Source: Vibrio ponticus (GTDB lineage Bacteria > Pseudomonadota > Gammaproteobacteria > Enterobacterales > Vibrionaceae). Taken from it: DNA of 64,000 nt. The stretch covers positions 1,736,001 to 1,800,000 of the forward strand of contig NZ_AP019657.1 of assembly GCF_009938225.1 (NCBI RefSeq). The letters run 5' to 3'. The stretch's first letter is position 1. Each line of letters starts with the position of its first letter. This document shows, one piece after another, positions 1 through 9,600 of this stretch. The notes beneath the pieces are model-generated. The model was not told where the DNA came from. It saw only the letters and a program-made list of their open reading frames with translations, and did not search any database. The position numbers and the translations under genes were made by a program.

Positions 1-92
1 GTCGCAGCCAGTCCACCGACGGCTGTCGAAGACTTGATAAAATCACGTCTCGTAAAGCCACCGGTCATTAATGCTTTCAGTGTATTTTTCAT
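1..92 (-). CDS. Tat-exported molybdoenzyme catalytic subunit, N-terminal fragment (DMSO/TMAO reductase type)
   Basis: Only the first 30 codons lie in the window; the gene runs off the left edge. Reading the minus strand from the ATG at 90-92 gives a short basic N-terminus and the twin-arginine motif T-R-R-D-F-I-K at residues 14-20, followed by a small hydrophobic stretch (S-S-T-A-V-G-G-L-A-A). This is a typical Tat signal peptide for a cofactor-loaded enzyme exported folded to the periplasm. The divergent neighbours are a TorD/DmsD-type chaperone and a NapF-like ferredoxin, which in Vibrio accompany molybdopterin reductases for DMSO or TMAO. The substrate cannot be told from the fragment. The Tat signal is seen directly; the enzyme class is inferred from context. 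Confidence 0.65.
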   Translation of the reverse strand, partial: MKNTLKALMTGGFTRRDFIKSSTAVGGLAA

Positions 93-400
93 AGGACAAC
101 TTCTCATTGGTTGTGAGAAAAGACTCTGTGGTCTTTTGCAGTCCCCCTTTTACCCCTTAAGTAGTAAGGTTAATATTGCGCTCAATCAACATTTTTTCCG
201 TGCTACTCAAAATCTCACCCATCCAGTTTCATAAATGAGATCTTGGTCATATTTTTGAACTAGTTAACATAATTTGAAATATTTAATCGAAATAGTTCGC
301 ATTATTAAATGAACACTATTGCATTTAATTTTTGACTAAACGCATTTATTTCAGATTTTGAAGCGGGTATGCTCGGCAAAAACCTAACGCAGTTTTATTT
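93..400. other. Divergent intergenic region between the Tat reductase and torD-like genes
   Basis: This 308-bp AT-rich stretch has no convincing gene. It must hold the promoters for the reductase (leftward) and the torD-napF pair (rightward). I looked for FNR-type (TTGAT-N4-ATCAA) and TorR-type sites and saw only degenerate partial matches (for example TTGAACTAGTTAAC near 256), not good enough to call. Confidence 0.5.
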
Positions 401-985
401 ATGCCATACGAAATTACGCTTTTTCGCCTATTAGGCGGTCTATTTTACTACTCTCCTCACTCTGAAGATGGTCAAAACATCTTAAATGCATTTGCGACAC
501 AAGATGACGAGTTATTAACAAATCTTGCAAAACTCGCGAAGGACGTTGCCAGTGACACTCTAGAAGCCGACTACTTCAATTTGTTGCAAGGTAGCGGTGA
601 TATGCCTTGCCCACCATGGGGATCGGTATACTTAGATAAAGAGAATGCGCTATTTGGTTCTTCAACCATTGAGTATCGTGAATTTACCCGCCAACTCGGT
701 ATGGAGTGTGATACGGGTTTGCGTGAACCAGAAGATCATATCGGCTTAATGCTCATGCTGGTGTCACTGCTGCTTGAGCAAGATAAGCGTGCAGAAGCGA
801 ATCAACTGATTAGCCAGCACTTGATGCCATTCGCACCAATCATGCTAACTGGTATGCAGAAACACGCCGACACGGAATTTTATCGCCAACTGGCTGCATT
901 CACTTTTGCTTGGCTCCATTTCTACTGCGAAGAACAGCAATTGCAAAGCGCAGAACGCCGCAATTATTGGCAAGAGGCAGAGTAA
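401..985 (+). CDS. TorD/DmsD-family redox enzyme maturation chaperone
   Basis: A 194-residue, acidic, mostly helical protein of the size usual for TorD/DmsD/NarJ-type chaperones. It has the family's central E-x-D-Y-F-N-L-L segment (about residues 54-61) and the C-P-P-W-G-S-V-Y segment near residue 70, followed by an E-P-x-D-H-I-G-L-M-L helix (residues 110-120) that resembles the conserved E-P-x-D-H core of the family. These proteins bind the Tat signal of a molybdoenzyme in the cytoplasm, hold it back until the molybdopterin cofactor is loaded, and release it for export. The likely client is the divergent reductase at the left edge. The stop codon overlaps the ATG of the next gene (TAATG), so the two are translationally coupled. 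No strong ribosome-binding site precedes this ATG. Confidence 0.85.
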   Translation: MPYEITLFRLLGGLFYYSPHSEDGQNILNAFATQDDELLTNLAKLAKDVASDTLEADYFNLLQGSGDMPCPPWGSVYLDKENALFGSSTIEYREFTRQLGMECDTGLREPEDHIGLMLMLVSLLLEQDKRAEANQLISQHLMPFAPIMLTGMQKHADTEFYRQLAAFTFAWLHFYCEEQQLQSAERRNYWQEAE

Positions 986-1521
986 TGAAACCAGACAGTA
1001 TCGAACTAGCTATTGAGCTTAATGAAATGAACAGCAGTCGCCGTGGTTTCTTTCGTGCTGTCTCACGAGGCGTGACACAATCGATTGAAGAACCGCAGGC
1101 GGTGATTAACGCTTCTCGCCCTCTCGGAGCGGTTGAAGAAGAGTTATTTAACCGCCTATGTAATCAATGTGGTGATTGCGTTACCGCATGCCCGCAAGGC
1201 GTACTAAGCATGCAGGCAAATGGTCCAATCATGGATCTCAGCCTCAATCACTGCAACTTTTGTACTGAATGTATTGCAGTTTGTCCTACTCAAGCATTGA
1301 ATATGCTAAACACGACAGATACCGGTTGGCGACCAACATTCAGCCAAAGCTGCAATGCTCGTCTATTTGGAAACTGCCAAGAGTGTGTCGATGATTGCCC
1401 TAAACAAGCGCTGACACTGCTCGATAACGACACACCAACACTTCACGATAACTGCAACGGTTGTGGCGAGTGTCTTGCCAGTTGCTATATTGGCGCGATC
1501 ACCCTAGTCGAAAAACGCTAG
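985..1521 (+). CDS. napF: NapF-like ferredoxin-type protein with four cysteine motifs
   Basis: The start chosen is the ATG that overlaps the torD-like stop, giving 178 residues; a longer frame beginning at 910 would lie inside the upstream gene. The N-terminus carries S-S-R-R-G-F-F-R as in NapF proteins. Cysteine motifs follow in order: C-N-Q-C-G-D-C-V-T-A-C-P, C-N-F-C-T-E-C-I-A-V-C-P, a variant C-x7-C-x2-C-x3-C-P, and C-N-G-C-G-E-C-L-A-S-C near the C-terminus. These can hold several [4Fe-4S] clusters. NapF works in the cytoplasm on the catalytic subunit of periplasmic nitrate reductase; here the neighbour is a torD-like chaperone rather than nap genes, so it probably serves the divergent Tat reductase. 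The family is clear; the client is inferred. Confidence 0.8.
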   Translation: MKPDSIELAIELNEMNSSRRGFFRAVSRGVTQSIEEPQAVINASRPLGAVEEELFNRLCNQCGDCVTACPQGVLSMQANGPIMDLSLNHCNFCTECIAVCPTQALNMLNTTDTGWRPTFSQSCNARLFGNCQECVDDCPKQALTLLDNDTPTLHDNCNGCGECLASCYIGAITLVEKR

Positions 1522-1576
1522 GTCAGCGTTTTTACTTGGCTTAGATTCGGCTAACTAGCAAAAATCAGATAAGAAA

Positions 1577-1606
1577 AAGCCACCGCAAATGCGGTGGCTT
1601 CTCTTT
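1577..1606. terminator. Bidirectional terminator between napF-like and RND pump genes
   Basis: Perfect 10-bp stem AAGCCACCGC / GCGGTGGCTT with a 4-nt loop (1577-1600). It has an A-rich left flank and T-rich right flank, as expected for a shared terminator between the convergent genes ending at 1521 (+) and 1627 (-). Confidence 0.85.
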
Positions 1607-1626
1607 TCCGTCTGTCCCGATAAGGT

Positions 1627-4600
1627 TTATTGCTCTACTTTGACTCTAAAAAAGAGAGCATAAAATAACGGAATGACCACCAGAGTGAGGATAGTTGCGA
1701 ATAGCAAACCAAACATAATAGTTACCGCCATACTCTTAAAGAACGGGTCAATAAGTAGCGGAGCCACACCTAAGATGGTAGTCAATGCCCCCAGTAAAAC
1801 TGGGCGCGCACGGCTCGTCGCCGCATCGATAATCGCAAAGTACGGCAGTTTACCTTGCGCTATCTCAACATCGGCTTGATCCACTAGCACGATGGCGTTT
1901 TTCACCATCATACCTATCAAGCTGAGGAAGCCTAAAATTGCCATAAACTCAAATGGCGTTTGGAATACAATCAAGCCAACGGTCACGCCAATCACTGCTA
2001 GTGGTGCTGTTAACCAAATTACTAACGGCTGGCGAATCGCGTTAAACATAAAGATCACCGACAAAATCATCGCCGCAAAACCGTATGGCGCTGAAATAAC
2101 TAGACCTTCATTGGCATCTTTAGATGCCTTGTATTCACCGTACCAAATCAGCTCATAGCCTGGTGGCAACTCAATCGCCTCAATCTTGTCACGCACGCCA
2201 TTAAAGGCATCCGCTGTCAGCACGCCAGGTGCCGGGTCAGCTTGTACCAAAATCGTTGGCATGCGGTCGATACGACGTAAAATCGCGTCTTGCCATACCA
2301 CATCGACGGAATCGACCAATTGACTCACAGGGATGAAGCCACCAGCGGTTCCGCTATACACTTCGGTGTTTTCAACCGCACGCTGATGATCACGCTCGTT
2401 TTCTGGCGCTCGCACAACGATTGGGATCAAGTCATCACCCTCGCGGTATACACCGACATTACGACCAGACAGCGTTTGTGCAATGGCTTGGTTAATCTCT
2501 TGCGTAGTCAAACCAAAGCGCTGCGCTTTTTCTGCTGAATAAACCGGACGCAACACTGGCACTTGTTGACGCCAATCATCTTGAATCGCGATCAGGTTGC
2601 TGTCAGCATGCATAATCGCTTTGGCTTGCTCAGATAGCTGACGTAACACTTGGCTATCAGGACCTTTAAAGCCGGCTTCAATCTTCTTACCGCCACCGCG
2701 ACCTAGCATGAATTTCCATACTTTGATCGACGCTTCTGGGTATTTCACTGACAACTCATCTTGCAGTTCAACCAGTAATGGCGCGATTTTCTTGTAGTCA
2801 TCAATATCAATCAACAACTGACCGTAGCTGGTGTTACGCGCTTCTGGTGCGTAAGTCAGCATAAAGCGTAGACCGCCACCACCAATAAAGCTGGTGATGT
2901 TGGTGATGCCATCTTTGGCTTTTACGTCTTTCTCAATCGCCGCGATATAACGCTCAGTACGGCTGATATCAGAACCTTGTGGCAAGTAGACATCAACAAC
3001 AAACTGCGGACGCTGAGAGTCTGGCATAAAGCCCGGAGGCACGTAACGCAGACCATAAATAGCCGCAACCATCAAACCAAGGATCGCCATTAAGCTAATC
3101 ATGCGATTACGCAGTACCCAAGCGAGCAACGCTTTGTACATGGTCATCATACGACCCGGCTTAATCTCGCCTTTGGTCGCTTTCACTTTCAGGAAGTCAA
3201 AGCAGAGCATTGGCGTCACGGTCACCGCAAACACCCAGCTTAAGAACATAGAGTAAAGAATTACCCAAAATAGCGAGCCGGCGTATTCCCCCATATCCGA
3301 AGGGGATAGGCCAATCGCACTGAAAGCAAAGATACCTACAACCGTACCACCCAGTAGCGGCCATTTGGTTGCGTCTACCACTTCAGAAACAATCGTTTCT
3401 TTATCTTCATCTGGGTTTTGCTGCAAGCGCACCAAAATACCATCTGTCACTACGATGGCGTTGTCCACCAGCATACCGAGCGCAATAATCAGAGCACCCA
3501 GCGAGATACGCTGCATCGCAATATCTTCAATGAACATGATGCACAAGGTGCCAGCAACGGTTAGTAGCAACACGAAGCCGATGATCACCCCAGAGCGTAC
3601 GCCCATGAACATCAACAGCACGATAAATACGATCGCTACTGCGGCAATCAAGTTATCGATAAAGTTCGCCACCGATGCGCGTACTGAATCCGACTGAATT
3701 GAAATTTCATGCAGATCCATACCGAGTGGACGCTGAGCATCTAATTCGGCTAAACGTGCTTTAACCGCGTCGCCCATCTCAACCACGTTACCGCCAGTCA
3801 CGTTTGAAATACCAAAACCAACCGCGCGTTGACCGTTATAACGCATCAACATGCTCGCAGGCTCTTGGTAACCACGTGTTACGTTAGCAATATCGCCAAG
3901 ACGCATGACTTGGTTGTCTTGTCCTACACCAATTTGCAGGTTACGTAAGTCATCAAATGAACGAATGTTCGAGCTTGGAATCACCGGAATACGCATATCT
4001 CGCGTATCGATTGAGCCCGCAACTGTGACTACGTTTTGCTTTTGTAGTACTTGGAACACTTGTTGTGCAGAGACACCAAAGCTTGCCAAACGCTCACTCG
4101 AAATCTCGACAAAAATTGTCTCTTGCTGCTCCGCCAGAGTAGCAGTCTTGGCCACCCCCGGCACCAATACCAATTCACGACGTAAAGTATCAACGTAATC
4201 TTGTAACTGCTTATCGGTAAAACCTTCACCTGTCACGGCATAAAACAGCGCGTATACATCAGCAAAGTCATCATTGACGATCGAAGGACCCGCCCCTGGA
4301 GGCAATTGGCGCTGCGCATCGGAGACTTTGCGGCGTAGCTTATCCCACACCTGCTGCAGATCCGCTGAGCTCTTGGCAAATTCAAGCTTGATCTCTACCG
4401 TTACTTCGGACATGCCCTGCTTAGAAACCGACTTTACTTCCTTGAGTTCTTGCAGCGATTGCACTGCCCCCTCAATCACATCGGTCACTTCATCAGACAC
4501 TTCTTGCGCCGTTGCGCCCGCATAAGGCGTGTTGATTACCGCCTGACGGATAACAAATTCAGGGTCCTCAAATCGACCCAATTTTAGGTAGCTGATGTAG

Positions 4601-4674
4601 CCACCTAGCAAAATTAGCGCAATCAATACCCAAACGCTGGTGCGCTTGGCAATCGTATAACGAGCTAAGTTCAT
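1627..4674 (-). CDS. RND efflux pump inner-membrane transporter
   Basis: 1015 residues, the usual size of an HAE1-type RND pump. The N-terminal helix (residues about 12-30) is followed by a large periplasmic loop, a block of membrane helices at about 335-540 and a second loop and helix block, the classical two-fold RND layout. The proton-relay helix reads A-L-G-M-L-V-D-N-A-I-V-V, where AcrB has two adjacent aspartates; the D-N version is common in other RND subgroups. It works in the inner membrane with a periplasmic adaptor and an outer-membrane channel to expel drugs, detergents or bile. No outer-membrane channel gene is adjacent, so it probably uses TolC. Its ATG overlaps the stop of the adaptor gene (TAATG). 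The substrate is unknown. Confidence 0.93.
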   Translation of the reverse strand: MNLARYTIAKRTSVWVLIALILLGGYISYLKLGRFEDPEFVIRQAVINTPYAGATAQEVSDEVTDVIEGAVQSLQELKEVKSVSKQGMSEVTVEIKLEFAKSSADLQQVWDKLRRKVSDAQRQLPPGAGPSIVNDDFADVYALFYAVTGEGFTDKQLQDYVDTLRRELVLVPGVAKTATLAEQQETIFVEISSERLASFGVSAQQVFQVLQKQNVVTVAGSIDTRDMRIPVIPSSNIRSFDDLRNLQIGVGQDNQVMRLGDIANVTRGYQEPASMLMRYNGQRAVGFGISNVTGGNVVEMGDAVKARLAELDAQRPLGMDLHEISIQSDSVRASVANFIDNLIAAVAIVFIVLLMFMGVRSGVIIGFVLLLTVAGTLCIMFIEDIAMQRISLGALIIALGMLVDNAIVVTDGILVRLQQNPDEDKETIVSEVVDATKWPLLGGTVVGIFAFSAIGLSPSDMGEYAGSLFWVILYSMFLSWVFAVTVTPMLCFDFLKVKATKGEIKPGRMMTMYKALLAWVLRNRMISLMAILGLMVAAIYGLRYVPPGFMPDSQRPQFVVDVYLPQGSDISRTERYIAAIEKDVKAKDGITNITSFIGGGGLRFMLTYAPEARNTSYGQLLIDIDDYKKIAPLLVELQDELSVKYPEASIKVWKFMLGRGGGKKIEAGFKGPDSQVLRQLSEQAKAIMHADSNLIAIQDDWRQQVPVLRPVYSAEKAQRFGLTTQEINQAIAQTLSGRNVGVYREGDDLIPIVVRAPENERDHQRAVENTEVYSGTAGGFIPVSQLVDSVDVVWQDAILRRIDRMPTILVQADPAPGVLTADAFNGVRDKIEAIELPPGYELIWYGEYKASKDANEGLVISAPYGFAAMILSVIFMFNAIRQPLVIWLTAPLAVIGVTVGLIVFQTPFEFMAILGFLSLIGMMVKNAIVLVDQADVEIAQGKLPYFAIIDAATSRARPVLLGALTTILGVAPLLIDPFFKSMAVTIMFGLLFATILTLVVIPLFYALFFRVKVEQ

Positions 4675-5783
4675 TATTGAGCTCCGTTGTTACCATTGGT
4701 CATAGGACGGATTTCCATACCATCTTGCAAACTCGACATACCGGCAATTACTACCTGCTCGCCCGCTTTTAAGTTGTCTTTGATCACTACACGATCGCGA
4801 CTTAACGCCCCGACATCGACGTAACGTTTCTCGACTTTATTGCCTGCGCCGACAACCCATACATATTGTTTACCTTGGTTATCAGGAATAACCGCAATAA
4901 TTGGCAGCGTGATGGTCGTCGCGAGCGCTTGATCTTCTACTTCCGCTGGAATTACTTTTGCTGTCATACCCGGCAACACTCGATAGCCGTCAAGGTTCTC
5001 AAAACCAAGTACTACTGCATAGGTTTGGCTGACAGGATCCGCCTGAGTCGCGTAGGTTCTCAACTTAAGATCAAACAGATGGTTAGGAATCGCGCTCACT
5101 TCAGCTTTGGCTTCTGTTCCCGCAACAGACGACAACATCACGCTATCAGGGATGTAAATAACTACTTCTAGATCATCAAGATCATGCAAAATAAACACCG
5201 GTGCATTAGCTTGAACTTGGACGAAATTGTCGACAAAGCGGCGACCAATAATGCCATCAAATGGTGCTTTGATTTCGGTGTAATCTAGCTGACGCTGAGC
5301 TTCATCACGACGGTTTTTGGCTAGATTGTAGCGAGTGGTAATTTCATCAAGTTGGCTTTTCGAGATCGCTTTGCTCTTCTCGTAAATCGCTTTAGCGCGC
5401 TGGTATTCCACTTCAACGTTAGACAGCTCAAGCTTTGCTGATGCTAAAGCCGTTTGGGCATCACGCGAGTCTAAACGTGCCAATACTTGACCTTTGATCA
5501 CACGATCGCCTTCATTGACCAGTAGCTCATTGATCAAGCCACCGACACGGAATGACAAGTCCGCTCTTTCTGCGGCTCGCACAACGCCATTAAAACTGAG
5601 GCTGTCACTACGGCTTGCCGCAACAACTTCCGTCAAAGCAGGTTTAACTACTGGGGCTGTTTCTGTAGGCGCAGTCGCCTCTTCACCACAACCAACTAAT
5701 GATAAACTAGCAACAGATAAACCAATCGCTAGTGCGAGTTTGTTCAATGCAATTCTTGCAGATGATTTGTGCGCCTTTTTCAC
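4674..5783 (-). CDS. RND efflux periplasmic adaptor (membrane fusion) lipoprotein
   Basis: I place the start at the GTG at 5781-5783, because a GGAG ribosome-binding site sits 6 nt before it; an in-frame TTG four codons earlier overlaps that site. The product is 369 residues. A signal peptide ends in L-S-L-V-G-C, a lipobox, so the mature protein is probably an outer-leaflet lipoprotein of the inner membrane. The central part shows the barrel-sandwich (lipoyl-like) segments G-D-R-V-I-K-G-Q-V-L-A-R-L-D and A-P-F-D-G-I-I-G-R-R flanking an alpha-helical hairpin (about residues 95-155), then beta-barrel and membrane-proximal parts. It links the pump downstream to an outer-membrane channel. First gene of a two-gene operon, divergent from a TetR repressor gene. 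Confidence 0.92.
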   Translation of the reverse strand: MKKAHKSSARIALNKLALAIGLSVASLSLVGCGEEATAPTETAPVVKPALTEVVAASRSDSLSFNGVVRAAERADLSFRVGGLINELLVNEGDRVIKGQVLARLDSRDAQTALASAKLELSNVEVEYQRAKAIYEKSKAISKSQLDEITTRYNLAKNRRDEAQRQLDYTEIKAPFDGIIGRRFVDNFVQVQANAPVFILHDLDDLEVVIYIPDSVMLSSVAGTEAKAEVSAIPNHLFDLKLRTYATQADPVSQTYAVVLGFENLDGYRVLPGMTAKVIPAEVEDQALATTITLPIIAVIPDNQGKQYVWVVGAGNKVEKRYVDVGALSRDRVVIKDNLKAGEQVVIAGMSSLQDGMEIRPMTNGNNGAQ

Positions 5784-5887
5784 AGTAATCTCCAATTGGG
5801 ACCTGACATATTGACCCGATGTATAAGCGAGAAGACAAATTAAAGCTATGTCTATTTTTGCGGATTCTATTTCAGCTTTTCAAAAAA

Positions 5888-5905
5888 GTAAACTCATAAG
5901 TTTAC
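5888..5905. promoter_or_regulatory. Palindromic operator for the TetR repressor
   Basis: A perfect inverted repeat GTAAACT-CATA-AGTTTAC (7+4+7) lies in the 174-bp gap between the RND adaptor gene (start 5783) and the divergent tetR gene (start 5958). Size and position are typical for a TetR-family operator controlling both directions. The repeat is seen directly; binding by the neighbouring TetR protein is inferred. Confidence 0.7.
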
Positions 5906-5957
5906 CTACTAATTAAGTGTTGTTACACTAGTGCTATAGAATACTAGGAGTACCAAC

Positions 5958-6557
5958 ATGACACGCTCGGAGCAGAAGCGAATCGCAATTATTGACGCGG
6001 CAAAGCAAGAGTTTATAGAAAATGGATTTTTAGCCGCGAATATGAATAACATTAGTACGGCAGCGGAAGTTTCGAAGCGCACTTTGTATCGACATTTTGA
6101 AAGTAAAGAGCTGCTATTTGAAGCAGTTCTTGCCGAAATCCAAGAAAATAGCGTACGCAATCGCGACTACCCGTTTAACCCTAGTCAGCCACTGGATGAG
6201 CAACTGCGAAAAGTCACTTACCAAGAAATTGATGTCATGTATCAAACCTACGGGATTGCGCTTTCTCGCACCATTATTATGGAATTTTTCCGTCAGCCTG
6301 AGCTCGCCAAAAGCATGACTCAAAAGCTATATCGGACTCGAGCAGTCAGTCACTGGTTTGAACAAGCCATCGCGGCGAACAAACTCGAAGCGCCCGATTT
6401 AACTACCATCACCAACGTCTACGTGAGCGTATTCCAAGGGTTACTATTTTGGCCGCAAGTACTCGATTTACTGCCTCTGCCAGAAGGCGAACTGCTCGAC
6501 CAAAAGGTGGATACTATCGTTACTACTGTTTTACGTGCTTTTGCCCCGCAAAATTAA
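5958..6557 (+). CDS. TetR/AcrR-family transcriptional repressor of the efflux operon
   Basis: 199 residues with an N-terminal helix-turn-helix: A-A-N-M-N-N-I-S-T-A-A-E-V-S-K-R-T-L-Y-R followed by H-F-E-S-K-E-L-L-F, the standard TetR DNA-binding signature, about residues 24-55. The C-terminal half is a helical ligand-binding domain of the AcrR_C type. An AGGAG site sits 7 nt before the ATG. The gene is divergent from the RND adaptor-pump operon, with an 18-bp palindrome between them, so it most likely represses the pump and itself until a toxic ligand binds. The ligand is not known. Confidence 0.9.
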   Translation: MTRSEQKRIAIIDAAKQEFIENGFLAANMNNISTAAEVSKRTLYRHFESKELLFEAVLAEIQENSVRNRDYPFNPSQPLDEQLRKVTYQEIDVMYQTYGIALSRTIIMEFFRQPELAKSMTQKLYRTRAVSHWFEQAIAANKLEAPDLTTITNVYVSVFQGLLFWPQVLDLLPLPEGELLDQKVDTIVTTVLRAFAPQN

Positions 6558-6586
6558 TCACATAATTCTAAACGTTCCTGTTCGCA

Positions 6587-6612
6587 AAAAGCCCCTGCCG
6601 GGGCTTTTGTTT
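6587..6612. terminator. Bidirectional terminator between tetR and the mshQ-like gene
   Basis: Perfect 9-bp stem AAAAGCCCC / GGGGCTTTT with loop TGCC (6587-6608). A run of T follows on the plus strand and T on the minus strand comes from the A-rich left arm. It serves the convergent genes ending at 6557 (+) and 6633 (-). Confidence 0.85.
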
Positions 6613-6632
6613 TAATTAGCGTTTTATCACCA

Positions 6633-9600
6633 TCAGTTATAGCGCTCTTTAATGTAAATCACATTGTTCGAGCCACCCGATACACCGAAGGTTGCGAGTG
6701 CTTTCGGTGGCTGCCAGAAGCTGCTTGGTGCGTTACACTCACTTGGAATAGTGGTAGCGCTGTTACTGTCAACTTCCCAACAGTAACCCAACCACTTTTC
6801 AGCGCCAGAACTCAATGTCATCGGTACTACCGCATGCCCTGGGGCATTGGCGCCGATATTGACGGCACTTTTACCATTACTTAACGCCGTCGGTTGCAAT
6901 GAGTCTGACATCAGTACTGGTTGCGCTTCTCCAACCACCGCAGCTTCGGTCACAACATCATCAAGATCTGGTAATTGCGCCTCATTGCTGGCGCCAATCT
7001 GTGTCCAATCATCCCAGTCATTGAGTTTAAAGCGGCTTCCATCCCAATATTGCGTCTCGATTGCCATAGGGAACAACTGATTGATTGGTCCAGAAGCATT
7101 TTCAATCACCAAACGTCCGTAGCGTACGTCTATCGGTTCACCCAATGCAATCGCTGCGGACGCCAAGTTGTCACTGCTATCTCCTTGCTGATAGATAGGG
7201 ATATCTCGGCTTTCAATGTTGTCCTCTACGTGAGCAAATAACTGAATGTTTGCTAGCTCTTGCTTACAACCTTGATCACGATAAAACTGGTTAGGATCCT
7301 GCTCCAATTGCCATTGTCCACCTTTCCATTCACCAGCAAAAACATCCGTATTCATGTTCTCGTCAACCAATAGAGCTCGGCTGCAACTCGGTAATCCAAC
7401 ACTTCCGTAATCAAAGGTAATACCTGCCAATGACGGCTTTTCGCCACTAGCCAGCACGGAGCGGTCATAGAAACTGAGGCTAGAATCATTGGCACTTTTA
7501 GCATCGAGCACAAAACTCACATCGACATCAGGTTTACCAAAGTAAGTCCAAGCCTCTCCGCTATGATTCATCGGCACTTGATAGAGACGAGTCATGGCAA
7601 AGTGATCTGGATAGAAATAACCAACTTCAACATGGTTAGCAAAATCGGCAAAATCACTCACCTTACTGGTATCAAGGAAGCTATTTAGACCCGTTTGATC
7701 TCGATAGCTATCGACCGCCCAGTTCGTCGCTATTGAACCGACATTGTCATACTTAAAGCGGTTCCGTAACTGGCCTTGGATAAATTCACGCTTAAAACCA
7801 GTTTCGGCCGAGGTCAACTTAGGCATTTCGCTCACCTTGCTGCTCGGAACGGTAACTTGCGCGCTGTAACCTTTATTTCCAGCGGAAAGCTGTCCATCAA
7901 AATTGCGGGTCACTTGTTGCTGCTTATTAATCGCCGAAACTTCAACCACAAATGGCGTGCCTGCGGAGACAAAAGGTGTCGAACTATTGCCGCTAACCAA
8001 ACTTTTATCACTGTCTTTGTAGTTCTGGCTAACAATCAATGCGTAAGGCACAACCGTGCTCGAAAATGTTGCCGACTTCTCTAAACCTTCCACAGGTAAA
8101 TAACGCGCCATAAGCTCCAACATTCCTGACTCAGAATAGTTGGCAGCTAACACTTCGCTCACCCCGTTAGAGAACGAAATCTGACGATCCTCCCCACTAG
8201 CTTGCAGTGTCTGTCCTTTTAATGCGAGAGCACCTAAAAACTCTTCTTTGCCTTTGTTAAAGGCAAAGGTAAAGGTTTTCTCACCTTGATAATCCGTATC
8301 CACACTGCATTGCACTTGATCTTCTAGGGCGACTTTACGCACCAACTGAATGTTAAACTCTTCGCCAGCTTTGTAATAACGAGGCGCATTAACTGGCTCA
8401 ATGGTGAACCCTTCTTTGGTAAAACGTGCGCCGTCACTTGCTGAACCAATATCCTTAGCCGTCGCAGTAAGAATGACATCTTTGAGCTCCGAATCTGTTG
8501 CAACCCAGAGTGTTCGCGATAACTCACTTCCCTTAGCAAAAGATATCGTTTGACCGTCATTACAACGAGTTTGCGAACTGGCATTAATTCGACTAAATGG
8601 TGTCGCGCTAAACCAACATCCGGCAGGAGGATTATCAAACGCCACATCGACGTTAATATCTTCCGAAAGCTGATCACCATCGACATCTAACGTGACCAGA
8701 TACTCTGCCACTTCACAGGTAAGCGGAGAGCCCGGCGCGTTAACTTGCACGCCTTTGACTGGGTTGCCAATGACAAAACTATGGTCCTCTATCTCACCAG
8801 AACCCGCCTCACCATATGGTGAATCGACCAATTGCGCGGCATAACGAACGCGAAGATAGCCTCGGCTGCCGTGAGCTATCGGCGATGACGGCACCACTAA
8901 TGCCTGGCTCAAATCCACCCGTTTCCAAGAAGTACCGATGCCCCAATTGACCCACGCAGAAGCAACGCCGCTTCCCCGTTTGTCTAATTCAATGCTGTAA
9001 GCACGACCAGGAATCAAAGGATCATTGACCAAATTAACACTGCTATTTGAGGCTCTATCCTTTAATGTCACACCATCATCAGAAAGGTCGGAGGCCGCTT
9101 CGAGATCATGCCCAGGACCAATATCTGCAGACCAGTTATGACCAAGTTTTAGCTCTTCATTGCTGCCCAAATGATGGGCAGGATCGTTGCTCTCTAAGAA
9201 TTCAGGGACATCACCATAGTCCGCGTGAATCGAACAGCCACCCGCATCATTACTGCTCGTTGATTCATCAACACCTTTTAGCTCAAAACGTATCTCCTGC
9301 TTAGCGATATCAACCGAGTAAAGTGCTGTGGTCGGATGGTTTTTCTCATAGCTACTGAGCTTGCCATCTTGGTTCAAGTCATGTCGACCACCATTAGTCA
9401 TGGCAAACATGATGCCACCTTTGTTAATCGCTAAACCACCTGAGCCCAATTTATTGTTACTATCGCGCTGTGGCCATTCTGGGTTACTAACACTTGAATT
9501 AGAATTGAGTACTAACCTCAGGCGAAGTTGGGTGTTGCTGCCGGCTGGCTCTGCACTTGAAACATCGCGAATCGCGATACGATACAGTGACTTCAGATCG

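Noticed and set aside
34..234. 66-codon plus-strand reading frame at the left edge
   Set aside because: It overlaps the Tat signal coding region on the other strand, has no ribosome-binding site and no family-like sequence.
235..300. Possible FNR or TorR sites before the torD-like gene
   Set aside because: Matches are partial (at best 8 of 10 for one TorR half-box) and single; AT-rich sequence gives such hits by chance.
5909..6160. Minus-strand frame across tetR
   Set aside because: It is antisense to the well-supported TetR gene and to its start region.
8324..8686. Long alternative frames inside mshQ (such as this 120-codon one)
   Set aside because: They lie in another frame of an intact long gene and their sequences have no recognisable pattern.
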